Source of the DNA: Hydrogenophaga sp.
GTDB lineage: Bacteria > Pseudomonadota > Gammaproteobacteria > Burkholderiales > Burkholderiaceae_C
Direction: 5' to 3'
Assembly: GCA_016741995.1 (NCBI GenBank)
Contig: JACVCO010000006.1
Span: forward strand, 62,001-126,000
Length of the DNA stretch: 64,000 nucleotides
The notes beneath the pieces are model-generated. The model was not told the origin of the DNA, did not search any database, and worked only from the letters and a program-made list of their open reading frames with translations. This document shows, in pieces, positions 1 to 8,497 of this stretch. Each line of letters begins with the position of its first letter. Positions within the stretch are counted from its first letter, which is position 1. Both the position numbers and the translations under genes were made by a program.

Positions 1-102
1 ATCGGACTGGCGCGTGTCGAGATCCGCCCAGCTGGTGGTCGGATGGCGAACGAACTTCACCACTTTGGAGAGAAAACCGCCGGTGGAGTCGTCCTTGGCC
101 AT
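1..102 (-). CDS. N-terminal fragment of a small unidentified protein downstream of dksA (cut by window edge)
   Basis: The reverse strand opens with ATG at 102 and reads 34 codons without a stop to the window edge (MAKDDSTGGFLSKVVKFV...). It lies 31 bp after the dksA stop on the same strand, so it may be co-transcribed with dksA. The charged opening followed by FLSKVVKFVRHPTTSW looks like a real protein start. I do not recognise a function and the rest of the gene lies outside the window. No strong ribosome binding site is visible. Confidence 0.5.
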   Translation of the reverse strand, partial: MAKDDSTGGFLSKVVKFVRHPTTSWADLDTRQSD

Positions 103-133
103 GGAGATCGGTGGGGTCGGGGCGCTGAGGAAC

Positions 134-1147
134 TCAGTCGCCGAACATCTTCTGCTTGAGTTCGCGGCGCTGCTGCGCCTCAAGCGACAAACTGGCGGTG
201 GGACGCGCCATGAGGCGGCCAACCCCGATGGGTTCGCCGGTTTCCTCGCAATAACCATAGTCGCCCGAGTCGATGCGGGCGATGGCCTGCTCGATCTTCT
301 TGAGCAGCTTGCGCTCACGGTCGCGGGTGCGCAGCTCCAGGGCGTGCTCCTCTTCGATGGTGGCGCGGTCGGCCGGGTCCGGCACGACCACGGTGTCTTC
401 GCGCAGGTGCTCGGTGGTTTCACCCGCGTTGGCCAGCATATCGGCCTTCAGACGCTGCAGCTTGAGGCGGAAAAACGCCAGTTGCTGGTCGTTCATGTAC
501 TCGCCATCGGGCATGGCAAGCACGTCCTGGTCGGTGAGTTGTTCGACCGACAGGGTTTTCCAGTTGTTGGCCCGTTTCGGGTCTTTCTGGAGGGAGGTGG
601 GGACGGGGGGCGTCATGACGGTTCGTTCGATCGTGTTTGAAAAGGTCGCCTTGGCGGCGTCCGGGGCGTGGGTGGGGACCACCTCCGCCTGGGTCATCTG
701 TTCCAGCATCGCCTTGCGCGCATCGCGCTTGCTGACGGGCCGGGGTGCGGCGACAGGCGCCACGGGTGCAGGTGCCGGCGCTGCCGCCACCTTGTTGATC
801 AGGGCCGATGCCGCACGGGCAGCGGCGCTCTTGGCGCTTGCCACGGGTTTGGCCGGTGCTTTGGCGGCCGGCCGGGGCGCGGGCGCCTTCGCGACCGGTT
901 TCACGGTTTTGGCCGCCGGCTTGGCCGCTTTGGGTGCCGCGGCCTTGGGCGCCGGCTTGGCCGCGGCTTTCGCCGGGGCCTTGGCCGTTGCCTTGACGGG
1001 CGCCTTCGCGGCCTTGGCCGGTGCTTTCTTCGCCGCCACCTTGGCCGGCGCTTTCGCTGCCGGCTTGCGCGCTGTCGCCGCCTTGGCCGTCTTGGCCGCA
1101 GCGGAAGACTTGCCTGCTTTCGCTGCCTTGGAAGCCGGGGCTTTCAC
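134..1147 (-). CDS. dksA: DksA-family RNA polymerase-binding regulator with long Lys/Ala-rich N-terminal tail
   Basis: DksA binds the RNA polymerase secondary channel and works with ppGpp in the stringent response. The C-terminal part (about residues 215-337) carries the DksA coiled coil and the motif YGYCEETGEPIG followed by RLMARPTA. Only one of the four zinc cysteines of E. coli DksA remains, as in other single-Cys betaproteobacterial and alphaproteobacterial members. Residues 1 to about 135 are a low-complexity KAPAK/AAKP tail resembling histone H1-like proteins, so the product is 337 aa against about 151 in E. coli. The ORF track extends to 1399, but I chose GTG at 1147 because an AGGAG site sits just upstream and the tail begins there. 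A possible TATAAC minus-10 lies near 1253-1258. Confidence 0.85.
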   Translation of the reverse strand: MKAPASKAAKAGKSSAAAKTAKAATARKPAAKAPAKVAAKKAPAKAAKAPVKATAKAPAKAAAKPAPKAAAPKAAKPAAKTVKPVAKAPAPRPAAKAPAKPVASAKSAAARAASALINKVAAAPAPAPVAPVAAPRPVSKRDARKAMLEQMTQAEVVPTHAPDAAKATFSNTIERTVMTPPVPTSLQKDPKRANNWKTLSVEQLTDQDVLAMPDGEYMNDQQLAFFRLKLQRLKADMLANAGETTEHLREDTVVVPDPADRATIEEEHALELRTRDRERKLLKKIEQAIARIDSGDYGYCEETGEPIGVGRLMARPTASLSLEAQQRRELKQKMFGD

Positions 1148-1430
1148 GACGGGTCTCCTGTGGATGGCGGGCATGGCGCGAAACGGGCCACATGCCCGGT
1201 TCGCGGACCGGTTCGACGACTCGGCTGGGGGAACTCCGTCGGCAAGGGCGCTGTTATACCCCCTTGACGATCGGCGGACCGGGCCATGAAGCCCGGGCCG
1301 CAACCCCTGCCGATTCGGCGCGCGCGATTGTAGCGATGTGGCGAAGGGCCCTTGTCGCGCCGGTCGGCCCGACAGCACCGGTGACGCGACAAACCACACG
1401 CCACACGCGCCCGCGAGCGCTGACCGGGCT

Positions 1431-2513
1431 TCAGACCAGGCTCTGCTCGAGCCCCTGCTCGAGGATGTCGCGCGGGAGGTCGATGCCGATGAAGACCATC
1501 TTGCTCATGCGTTTCTCGCCCGGGGCCCATTCCGGCCCGAGATCGCTGCCCATGAGCTGGTGCACGCCCTGGAAGATCACCTTGCGCTCGGTGCCCTGCA
1601 TGTGCAGCACACCCTTGTAGCGCAGCATGCGCGGGCCGTAGACCTGCACGATGGCGCCCAGGAAGTCTTCGAGCTTCTCGGGGCTGAATGGGCGATCGGC
1701 GCGGAAGACGAAGCTCTTGACATCGTCGTCGTGGTGATGGTGGTGACCGTGCCCGTCGTGGCCGTGCTGGTGCGAGGGGTGGTTGCAGTGCTCGCCGTGT
1801 TCGTGGTCATGGTCGTGATGGTCATGCCCGTGGTCGTGTCCATGATCGTGGTCGTCGACCTTGAGGAAGTCGGGGTCGATGTCGAGCTTGGCGTTCAGGT
1901 TGAAGCCGCGCAGGTCGAACACCTCCTTGATCGCCACCTCGCCGAAATGGGCGGGGCGCATGGGTGCGCGCGGGTTCATGTGCTTCAGGCGATGGATGAG
2001 CGCATCGACCTCGTCCTCACCCACCAGGTCGGCCTTGCTCACGAAGATCTGGTCGGCAAAGCCCACCTGGCGGCGCGCCTCCTGGCGGTCGTTGAGTTGC
2101 TGCGCCGCGTGCTTGGCGTCCACCAGCGTCACGATGGCGTCGAGCAGGTACTGCTCGGCCACCTCGTCGTCCATGAAGAAGGTCTGCGCCACCGGGCCCG
2201 GGTCGGCCAGGCCGGTGGTCTCGATCACCACGCGTTCGAAATCGAGTTCGCCCTTGCGCTTTCGCTGCGCCAGGTCCTGCAGCGTGGTGCGCAGGTCGTC
2301 GCGGATGGTGCAGCAGACGCAGCCGTTGCTCATCTGGATGATGTTCTCGGTGGTGTCGGCCACCAGGATCTCGTTGTCGATGTTCTCCTCGCCGAACTCG
2401 TTCTCGATCACGGCGATCTTCTGGCCGTGCGCTTCGGTGAGCACGCGTTTGAGCAGGGTGGTCTTGCCCGAGCCGAGGAAGCCGGTGAGGATGGTCGCGG
2501 GGATCAGGGCCAT
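1431..2513 (-). CDS. CobW/COG0523-family metal-chaperone GTPase with His-rich linker
   Basis: G3E-family P-loop GTPase that probably hands zinc or another metal to client proteins. Visible features are the Walker A GFLGSGKTT at residues 9-17, the CXCC metal motif GCVCCTIRDD near residue 65, a GTPase SKADL base-recognition motif, and a CobW C-terminal domain. Between the domains (about residues 215-265) is a dense His/Asp run (DHDHGHDHGHDHHDHDHEHG) suited to metal binding. Length is 360 aa, normal for the family. It lies between dksA and rlmI on the same strand. Zinc is the usual substrate of such His-rich members, but the metal cannot be told from sequence; cobalt or nickel are alternatives. 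Confidence 0.85.
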   Translation of the reverse strand: MALIPATILTGFLGSGKTTLLKRVLTEAHGQKIAVIENEFGEENIDNEILVADTTENIIQMSNGCVCCTIRDDLRTTLQDLAQRKRKGELDFERVVIETTGLADPGPVAQTFFMDDEVAEQYLLDAIVTLVDAKHAAQQLNDRQEARRQVGFADQIFVSKADLVGEDEVDALIHRLKHMNPRAPMRPAHFGEVAIKEVFDLRGFNLNAKLDIDPDFLKVDDHDHGHDHGHDHHDHDHEHGEHCNHPSHQHGHDGHGHHHHHDDDVKSFVFRADRPFSPEKLEDFLGAIVQVYGPRMLRYKGVLHMQGTERKVIFQGVHQLMGSDLGPEWAPGEKRMSKMVFIGIDLPRDILEQGLEQSLV

Positions 2514-2577
2514 GGTGGTGCAGACGGTGGTTTTGAACGGAGGGCAGGCAGTTTAGCCAGCGGGCGAGGGCCGCGCC

Positions 2578-3762
2578 TCAGGGCCGGCGCATCACCACCA
2601 GGCCCTTGAGGTATTCGCCTTCGGGGAACTGCACCGTCATGGGGTGGTCGGGGGCGCCGCCCAGGCGTTGCAGGAACACGCCGTCCACCCCGGCCTCCAG
2701 GCCCGCCGCGGCCACGATCTTGTGGAACAGCTCCACCCCCACGCCACCCGAACACGAGAACGTGAGCAGCACGCCACCCGGGCGCAGCAGCTTGAAGCCC
2801 AGGCGGTTGATGTCCTTGTAGGCGCGGGCGGCGCGTTCGGCGTGCGCCGCGGTGGGCGCGAGCTTGGGTGGGTCGAGCACGATGGCATCGAACTGCCGGC
2901 CTTCGTCGATGAAGCGTCGCAGCGTGGCGTTCACGTCGGCGTCGAGCCATTCGCAGCGCGCGGCGTCGAGCCCATTGAGCGCCACGTTGGCCGCGGCCTG
3001 CTGCAGCGCGGGGCCCGACGAATCGACCGACACCACGCGCTGTGCGCCGCCGGCCAGCGCGGCCACGCTGAAGCCGCCGGTGTAGCTGTAGCAGTTGAGC
3101 ACCTCGGCGAGGCCGAAGCGCTGCACCAGATCGCGGCAGATGGCGCGGTTGTCGCGCTGGTCGAGGTAGTAGCCGGTCTTGTGGCCGCTGGCGATGTCCA
3201 GCCCGAGTTGCCAACCGTGCTCGCGCAACACGAGTGCGGTCTCGCCCTGCCCTCGCAACCAGCCGGCGGCGTCGGGCAGGCCTTCGAGCTTGCGGCTGCT
3301 GGTGTCGCTGCGCTCGTACAGGCGCGTGCAGCCGGTGAGTTCGAGCAAGGCGTCGGCGAGGGTGTCCTTCCAGCGCTCCACGCCGGCGGCGCCGAACTGC
3401 GCCACCAGGGTGTCGCCGTAACGATCGACCACCAGCCCGGGCAGGCCGTCGGACTCGGCGTGCACCAGACGCACACCTTCGCTTGGCACGGCCAGGCGCT
3501 CGCGCAGCGCGATCGCCGCGCGCAAGCGCTCGCGAAAGAAGGCGGCGTCGATGCGTTGCGTCTGCTCGAAGCTCCACAGGCGCACGCGGATCTTCGACGC
3601 CGGTGAGCACGCGCCCCAGCCCAGGAAGTTGCCCTCGGCGTCGTCCACGCGCACGGTCTCGCCGGGGTCGGCGCTGCCCTTGGCCACGGCGCCGTCGAAC
3701 ACCCAGGGGTGGCGGCGTTGCAGCGAGCGCTCCTTGCCGGGTTTGAGTCGGATCGATTTCAT
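2578..3762 (-). CDS. rlmI: Class I SAM-dependent 23S rRNA cytosine methyltransferase (RlmI type)
   Basis: Predicted to methylate a cytosine at C5 in 23S rRNA (C1962 in E. coli). The protein is 394 aa, matching E. coli RlmI (396 aa). An N-terminal PUA-like domain (KSIRLKPGKE...) is followed by a Rossmann methyltransferase core with NCYSYTGGFS (SAM site), the DPPKL motif and the FSCSGGV cysteine motif. The ORF track extends upstream to 4617 through xerC in another frame, but ATG at 3762 gives the family's typical start. xerC ends 26 bp upstream on the same strand. RlmK-like relatives exist, so the exact target base is inferred. Confidence 0.8.
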   Translation of the reverse strand: MKSIRLKPGKERSLQRRHPWVFDGAVAKGSADPGETVRVDDAEGNFLGWGACSPASKIRVRLWSFEQTQRIDAAFFRERLRAAIALRERLAVPSEGVRLVHAESDGLPGLVVDRYGDTLVAQFGAAGVERWKDTLADALLELTGCTRLYERSDTSSRKLEGLPDAAGWLRGQGETALVLREHGWQLGLDIASGHKTGYYLDQRDNRAICRDLVQRFGLAEVLNCYSYTGGFSVAALAGGAQRVVSVDSSGPALQQAAANVALNGLDAARCEWLDADVNATLRRFIDEGRQFDAIVLDPPKLAPTAAHAERAARAYKDINRLGFKLLRPGGVLLTFSCSGGVGVELFHKIVAAAGLEAGVDGVFLQRLGGAPDHPMTVQFPEGEYLKGLVVMRRP

Positions 3763-3787
3763 GGCCGCGATTGTCGCGGCCCGGCGA

Positions 3788-4738
3788 TCACTTGCCGCGC
3801 GGCTTTCGCGCCTGCGCCCGCGGGTGCGCCGCGTCGTACACCTGGGCCAGGTGCTGGAAATCCAGCCGGGTGTAGACCTGCGTGGTGCCGATGTTGGCGT
3901 GGCCCAGCAGTTCCTGCACCGCGCGCAGATCGCCGCTGGACTGCAGCACGTGGCTGGCAAAGGAATGGCGCAGCATGTGCGGGTGCACCGGCGTGGCCAG
4001 GCCGGCCTGCAGCGAGCGGCGCTTGAGGCGCACGCGGATGTGCTGCGGCGTGAGGCGCTGGCCGCGCTGGCCGATGAAGAGCGCCGCGTCGTCGCGCGCC
4101 CAGGCGGCGCGGGCTTCGATCCAGCGCTGAAGGGATGCCAGGGCGGCGCGCCCCACCGGCACGCTGCGCCGCTTGCTGCCCTTGCCCAGCACGTGGGCCT
4201 CACCGGCGTCGCGGTCGATCCAGCCGCGCGCCGTGGCGCTGGCCGCCACATCCAGCCCCACGAGCTCGCCGATGCGCAGGCCGCAGCCGTACAGCAGTTC
4301 GGTGATGCAGGCGTCGCGCGCCTCCAGGCCGGGGTCGTCGTCGGGCTGCGTGTGTTCGGCCAGGCGCACCGCGTCGTCCACCGCGAGCGCCTTGGGCAGG
4401 GGCTTGCCGGCCTTGGGGGCGCGCACGTCCTGTACCGGGTGGTGCTGCGTGAGGCCCTGGCGCGCGAGCCAGGTGTAGAAGCCGCGCCAGCCCGAGAGGA
4501 TGAGCGCGATGCCGCGCGGGCTGCGGCCACCGCCGTGCATCTGCGCGCTCCAGCGCCGCACGTGGTGGGTTTGCACCTCGGGCAGCGCCACACCGGCCGC
4601 CCGCGCGAAACCGGCAAGCTTGTGCAGGTCTTCGGTGTAGAGCGCCACCGTGCGTTCGGCCAGGCGCTTGCCGACGCGAACGTGTTCCAGGTAGGCCGCG
4701 ATCAGGCCCGCGTCGTCGGTGCGGGCCGCGCCGGTCAT
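3788..4738 (-). CDS. xerC: Tyrosine recombinase XerC
   Basis: Site-specific recombinase that with XerD resolves chromosome dimers at dif. The 316-aa protein has an N-terminal SAM-like core-binding domain (about 10-100) and a catalytic domain with the first Arg in GLRIGEL, the beta-hairpin Lys in LGKGSKRR, the HMLRHSFASH box, LLGHANI, and the nucleophile Tyr in TTQVYT. Start ATG at 4738 overlaps the stop of the DUF484 gene by 4 bp (ATGA), which fixes the start despite the much longer ORF in the track. The order dapF-DUF484-xerC is also found in enterobacteria and supports XerC over a mobile-element integrase. Confidence 0.93.
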   Translation of the reverse strand: MTGAARTDDAGLIAAYLEHVRVGKRLAERTVALYTEDLHKLAGFARAAGVALPEVQTHHVRRWSAQMHGGGRSPRGIALILSGWRGFYTWLARQGLTQHHPVQDVRAPKAGKPLPKALAVDDAVRLAEHTQPDDDPGLEARDACITELLYGCGLRIGELVGLDVAASATARGWIDRDAGEAHVLGKGSKRRSVPVGRAALASLQRWIEARAAWARDDAALFIGQRGQRLTPQHIRVRLKRRSLQAGLATPVHPHMLRHSFASHVLQSSGDLRAVQELLGHANIGTTQVYTRLDFQHLAQVYDAAHPRAQARKPRGK

Positions 4739-5433
4739 TCGACGGCGGCGGGCACGACCGGCCGCAGCCGCCCGAGCGCAGCGCTCGCGAGCTCGCCGAT
4801 GCGTTCGAGGAAGTCGGTGCCCATGTCGGCTGCGAAGCGTTGCGGATCGCCCGACGCCAGCACCAGCAGGCCGAAGGCTTGCGGCGCGGCACCGGCGCGC
4901 AACGGGATGAGCGCGAGCGACGCGGCCGAGGCCGGATCGACCAGCCACTGCGCGGCCTCCAGCCCCGGGTTGTTGCCGCAATAGGGCACGGCCAGCGACG
5001 AGGCGAAGGCCTGCACGTCGTCGCTCGCGCCCTGGGCGAAGGGCTCGTCGGCGAACTCGGGCGCCACCGCCCAGACCTTGATCGCCACCTGCGGCACCAG
5101 GAACTGGCTCGCCAACGCTTCGGTGATGGCGCCCGGAATGTCGCCCGCCTCGCGGATCATGAGCAGCTCGCGGGTCCAGCGCTGCAGCTTGTCGGCGATG
5201 GTGGTGTTCTCCTTGCCATGGCGCACCATTTCGGCGGCCTTGAGCTCCAGGCCCTTGATCTTCTCGCGCAGCATCTCGGCCTGGCGTTCCTGCAGGCTCA
5301 CCGCGCGCCCGCCGTGCGGGCTGGTGAGGTGCACCTCGGCCAGCAGGCCGGCGTGGCGCTCGAAGAAATCGGGGCTGTTGGCCAGGTACTGGGCGATGTC
5401 GTCCTCGGTGATGGGCGGGATCGGCTGGGTCAT
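4735..5433 (-). CDS. DUF484 family protein (GAF-like)
   Basis: 232-aa cytoplasmic protein of the DUF484 family, whose members sit between dapF and xerC in many proteobacteria. The N-terminal part (ITEDDIAQYLANSPDFFERH) is the conserved family opening. A coiled segment follows (about residues 45-75) and then a GAF-like C-terminal region. It is translationally coupled to xerC (overlap at 4735-4738) and starts 21 bp after dapF. Its biochemical role is not established. No catalytic motif is visible. Confidence 0.85.
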   Translation of the reverse strand: MTQPIPPITEDDIAQYLANSPDFFERHAGLLAEVHLTSPHGGRAVSLQERQAEMLREKIKGLELKAAEMVRHGKENTTIADKLQRWTRELLMIREAGDIPGAITEALASQFLVPQVAIKVWAVAPEFADEPFAQGASDDVQAFASSLAVPYCGNNPGLEAAQWLVDPASAASLALIPLRAGAAPQAFGLLVLASGDPQRFAADMGTDFLERIGELASAALGRLRPVVPAAVE

Positions 5434-5454
5434 GGTGTGGTGCGGAAAAAAGGG

Positions 5455-6330
5455 TCAGCTCAGGTCGGGGATGTCGATCGTGCCTTCGAACACGGGCGTG
5501 GCCGGGCCGGTCATGAACACGGGGGCGTCGAGGCCTTCGGTGGCCCGCCATCCGATGGTGAGCACACCGCCGCGGGTGTGCACGTCCACGCGTTCGGCGA
5601 GCCAGCCCAGGCGGATGCCGGCCACCACCGCGGCACAGGCGCCGGTGCCGCAGGCCAGGGTTTCGCCGGCGCCGCGCTCGTACACGCGCAGCTTCACGGT
5701 GTGGGGGTCGATCACCTGCATGAAGCCGGCGTTCACGCGCTGCGGAAAACGCTCGTGGCGCTCGATCAGCGGGCCCCAGCCGGCCACCGGCGCGGCGTCG
5801 ACGTCGTCCACGCGCAGCACGGCGTGCGGGTTGCCCATGGAGAGCACGGCCACCGGCACCTCGCCCGCGTAGGGCAGCGTGAGCGGCCAGCGCTCGAAAC
5901 CGCCCACGCGCTCGGGTTTGAGGCCGGTGGCATTGAACGGCACCTTGGGCAGAGCGAACACGGGCGGCCCCATGTCGACGGTGACGCGGCCATCGGCCAG
6001 GCGCTGGAGTTCGAGCACGCCGTTCTTCACCTTCACGCGCAGCGGGTTGCGCTCGCTCAGGTGCTTGTCGTGCACGTAGCGCACGAAGCAGCGCGCACCA
6101 TTGCCGCAATGCTCCACCTCGCCGCCATCGGCGTTGTGGATCACGTACTCGAAATCGAGCCCGGGCGCGGGCGCGGGCCGCACGGAGAGGATCTGGTCGG
6201 CGCCGACGCCGAAGTGGCGATCGGCCAGGAAACGGTACTGGGCGTCGTTCAGCCCGAGCAGACCGCGCGTCTCGTCGAGCACGACGAAGTCGTTGCCCGC
6301 ACCCTGCATCTTGGTGAAGCGGATCTGCAT
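5455..6330 (-). CDS. dapF: Diaminopimelate epimerase
   Basis: Converts LL- to meso-diaminopimelate for lysine and peptidoglycan synthesis. The 291-aa sequence begins [17 protein letters not shown], the canonical DapF start. Both catalytic cysteines are present, in HCGNGARCF (about residue 73) and ACGTGACA (about residue 220). The window ORF runs on to 8250, but the ATG at 6330 matches family length. It is the first gene of the dapF-DUF484-xerC set. The divergent NUDIX-MBL gene begins 73 bp away, so this gap should hold both promoters. Confidence 0.95.
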   Translation of the reverse strand: MQIRFTKMQGAGNDFVVLDETRGLLGLNDAQYRFLADRHFGVGADQILSVRPAPAPGLDFEYVIHNADGGEVEHCGNGARCFVRYVHDKHLSERNPLRVKVKNGVLELQRLADGRVTVDMGPPVFALPKVPFNATGLKPERVGGFERWPLTLPYAGEVPVAVLSMGNPHAVLRVDDVDAAPVAGWGPLIERHERFPQRVNAGFMQVIDPHTVKLRVYERGAGETLACGTGACAAVVAGIRLGWLAERVDVHTRGGVLTIGWRATEGLDAPVFMTGPATPVFEGTIDIPDLS

Positions 6331-6402
6331 GGGCGCGATTATCGGCGCAGCGCCCCGACCCTGACGCGCGCATGACCGCTGCGCGCAACGCCCGCGCGCA
6401 AA

Positions 6403-8112
6403 ATGCGCCGCATGGTCCGCCCCACCCAACTCCTGCACCCGCCCCGCGCCATCGCGCCCCTGCGCCCCGCCGCCACCGTGCTGCTGCTGCGCGACGGCCC
6501 CGATGGCATCGAAGTGCTGATGACGCGCCGCTCCATGACGGCGAGCTTCGCGCCCGGGGCTTACGTCTTCCCCGGTGGCGGCATCGACGCCGCCGACGCC
6601 CAGGCCTTCGGCGCCGCCGCCCGCCGCCCCACGCAGACCGACCTCCGCCTCACCCAGGCCATCGCCGCCATCCGCGAGAGCTTCGAGGAGCTCGGCGTGC
6701 TGCTCGCGCGCCGGGCCGACGGCACCTGGGCCACGGCCGAGGACATCGCCGCACTCGACCGCAAGGCGCCCTTCGCGCCGCAATGCAGCGCGCGCGGCCT
6801 CCGGCTCGCGGCCGACGAAGTTTTCGTGCTCGCGCACTGGATCACCGACCGCGACCTCTCGCGCCGCTTCGACGTGCCCTTCCTCGTGGCGCGCATGCCC
6901 GAAGGCCAGGAACCCGTGGCCGACGAAAGCGAGCAGTTCGAGCCCCTGTGGGTGCGCCCGGCCGACGCGCTGGCGCGCCACGCCGCGGGCCAGTTCTTCA
7001 TCATCTTCCCCACCATCCGCACGCTCGAGCGGCTGCAGGCGCACGCCACGGTGCAATCGGTGCTGGCCGCCTGCGCCGCGCACGACGAGCCACTGTGGAC
7101 CAGCTGCCCGCGCGCCGGCCTGCTGCACGGGCGCGAATCGCGCCACATGGAACACGAACCGCCGTTCGGTGAGCTGGCGCTCGTCTGCCCCGACGGCCAG
7201 ATCGTGCACAGCCTGGACTGGCAGCACGAGCAGCCCATGCCGCTGCTGAAGCACGTGCAACGCCTGACCGCACCCAACCCCGGCGTGATGACCGGCCCCG
7301 GCACCAACAGCTACCTGGTGGGCGACCCGGGCACCGGCTACATCGCGATCGACCCGGGCCCGGACGAGCCCGAACACATCGAACGCCTGTGGCGCGCCGT
7401 CGGCGCCGACCTGCGCGCCATCGTCTGCACCCATTCCCACCCGGATCATTCCCCCGGCGCGGCGCGGCTGCAGGCGCTGTGCGTGCAGGCCGGGCGCGCG
7501 AAGCCACCCATCCTGGGCCTGGCCAGCGCGCCCACCGCGCGCGAGAACAGCCGCTTCGCGCCCGAGCGCGAACTGGCCGATGGCGAGCGCCTGGTGCTGC
7601 GCGACGCATCGGGCACCACGCACACGCTCATGGCCGTGCACACCCCCGGCCACGCGGCCAACCACCTGTGCCTGGTGCTGCTGGAAGACGGGCTGCTGTT
7701 CTCCGGCGACCACATCCTCAACGGCAGCACCACGGTGATCGACCCGCCCGACGGCAACATGGGCGCCTACCTCGACTCGCTCGACCGCCTGGCCGCGCTG
7801 TGCGACGAGCACGGCATCGACTTCATCCTGCCCGCGCACGGCTATGTGCTGGGCGATCTGCGCCGCACGCCGGACAACGCCTCGGCCCCGGTGGAAGGCG
7901 GCGCGCGCCGCGCGATCGACCACCTGAAGGCGCACCGCCTCGCCCGCGAAGCCAAGATCGCGCGCGCCATGCAGCAACGCCCCGATGGCGGGCTCGACGA
8001 CTGGGTGCCCCTGGCCTACGACGACGTGCCCGAACGCCTGTGGCCGGTGGCGCGGCGCTCGCTGCTGGCGCACGTGGAGCGCATCCGTGCGCTGGGCGGG
8101 TTCAACGCCTGA
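6403..8112 (+). CDS. NUDIX hydrolase / MBL-fold metallohydrolase fusion protein
   Basis: 569-aa two-domain enzyme. Residues of about 20-240 form a NUDIX domain ([13 protein letters not shown]...) with a Nudix-box core RESFEELG; the box is stretched by a long insert after GGGIDAADA. Residues of about 285-565 form a metallo-beta-lactamase domain with [11 protein letters not shown] (HXHXDH zinc motif), HTPGHAANH and FSGDHILNG. Fusions of this kind are common in Burkholderiales and annotated only as MBL-fold hydrolases. The substrates are unknown; a CoA- or nucleotide-linked ester is possible. The MBL half resembles LACTB2-type proteins. ATG at 6415 (MVRPTQ) is an alternative start. Confidence 0.85.
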   Translation: MRRMVRPTQLLHPPRAIAPLRPAATVLLLRDGPDGIEVLMTRRSMTASFAPGAYVFPGGGIDAADAQAFGAAARRPTQTDLRLTQAIAAIRESFEELGVLLARRADGTWATAEDIAALDRKAPFAPQCSARGLRLAADEVFVLAHWITDRDLSRRFDVPFLVARMPEGQEPVADESEQFEPLWVRPADALARHAAGQFFIIFPTIRTLERLQAHATVQSVLAACAAHDEPLWTSCPRAGLLHGRESRHMEHEPPFGELALVCPDGQIVHSLDWQHEQPMPLLKHVQRLTAPNPGVMTGPGTNSYLVGDPGTGYIAIDPGPDEPEHIERLWRAVGADLRAIVCTHSHPDHSPGAARLQALCVQAGRAKPPILGLASAPTARENSRFAPERELADGERLVLRDASGTTHTLMAVHTPGHAANHLCLVLLEDGLLFSGDHILNGSTTVIDPPDGNMGAYLDSLDRLAALCDEHGIDFILPAHGYVLGDLRRTPDNASAPVEGGARRAIDHLKAHRLAREAKIARAMQQRPDGGLDDWVPLAYDDVPERLWPVARRSLLAHVERIRALGGFNA

Positions 8113-8129
8113 ACGAAAGTAAAAGTGTG

Positions 8130-8477
8130 AAGCGCGCCGATAAGCCGGATTCTGTGCGTGCCGGTTGCCCGGCACGTGACCGCCATTACTCTGGGCCGGG
8201 GGTCGCCCACCCGGCTCGATGCCACCTACCCGCCAGCTCCGCGGAGCCACATCAGCGCTGGCCTATTTGGTGTTGCTGCGCGTAGAGATTGCCCGTTTCA
8301 CCCGAACTGAATCGGCTCGTCTCTGTTGCTCTGATCCTCACCTTAGGGCCACCCGAGCGAACCCGGGTGGCTTGTCGGTGGAGAGGTGTTACCTCCTACG
8401 CTGCCCTGTGCAGTCCGGACGTTCCTCCAGTGCACCCTTTCGGGCCTTGCACCAGCGGCGGTCTGGCGCGCTTCACG
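8130..8477 (-). ncRNA. rnpB: RNase P RNA (bacterial type A)
   Basis: On the minus strand the stretch contains the conserved 5' core GGAGGAAcGTCCGGACT (near 8410-8430) and the 3' signature ACAGAATCCGGCTTATCGG (8138-8156), very close to E. coli ACAGAACCCGGCUUAUCGG. The ends pair as helix P1: GAAGCGCGCC at the 5' end with GGCGCGCTTC at the 3' end. Length of about 348 nt fits type A. It converges with the NUDIX-MBL gene, which ends 18 bp beyond the RNA 3' end. End positions are set from P1 and may be a few bases off. Confidence 0.93.
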
Positions 8478-8497
8478 GGCGGGATTGTCCCACGCGC

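Noticed and set aside
888-1140. Repeated GCCTTGGCCG-type stretches
   Set aside because: Codon-level repeats of the Lys/Ala tail of dksA, not a CRISPR or intergenic repeat.
1720-1860. Repetitive GTGGTCATG-like run
   Set aside because: Encodes the His/Asp-rich linker of the CobW GTPase; not a separate repeat element.
3788-4738. Phage or island integrase
   Set aside because: Context dapF-DUF484-xerC and sequence match chromosomal XerC.
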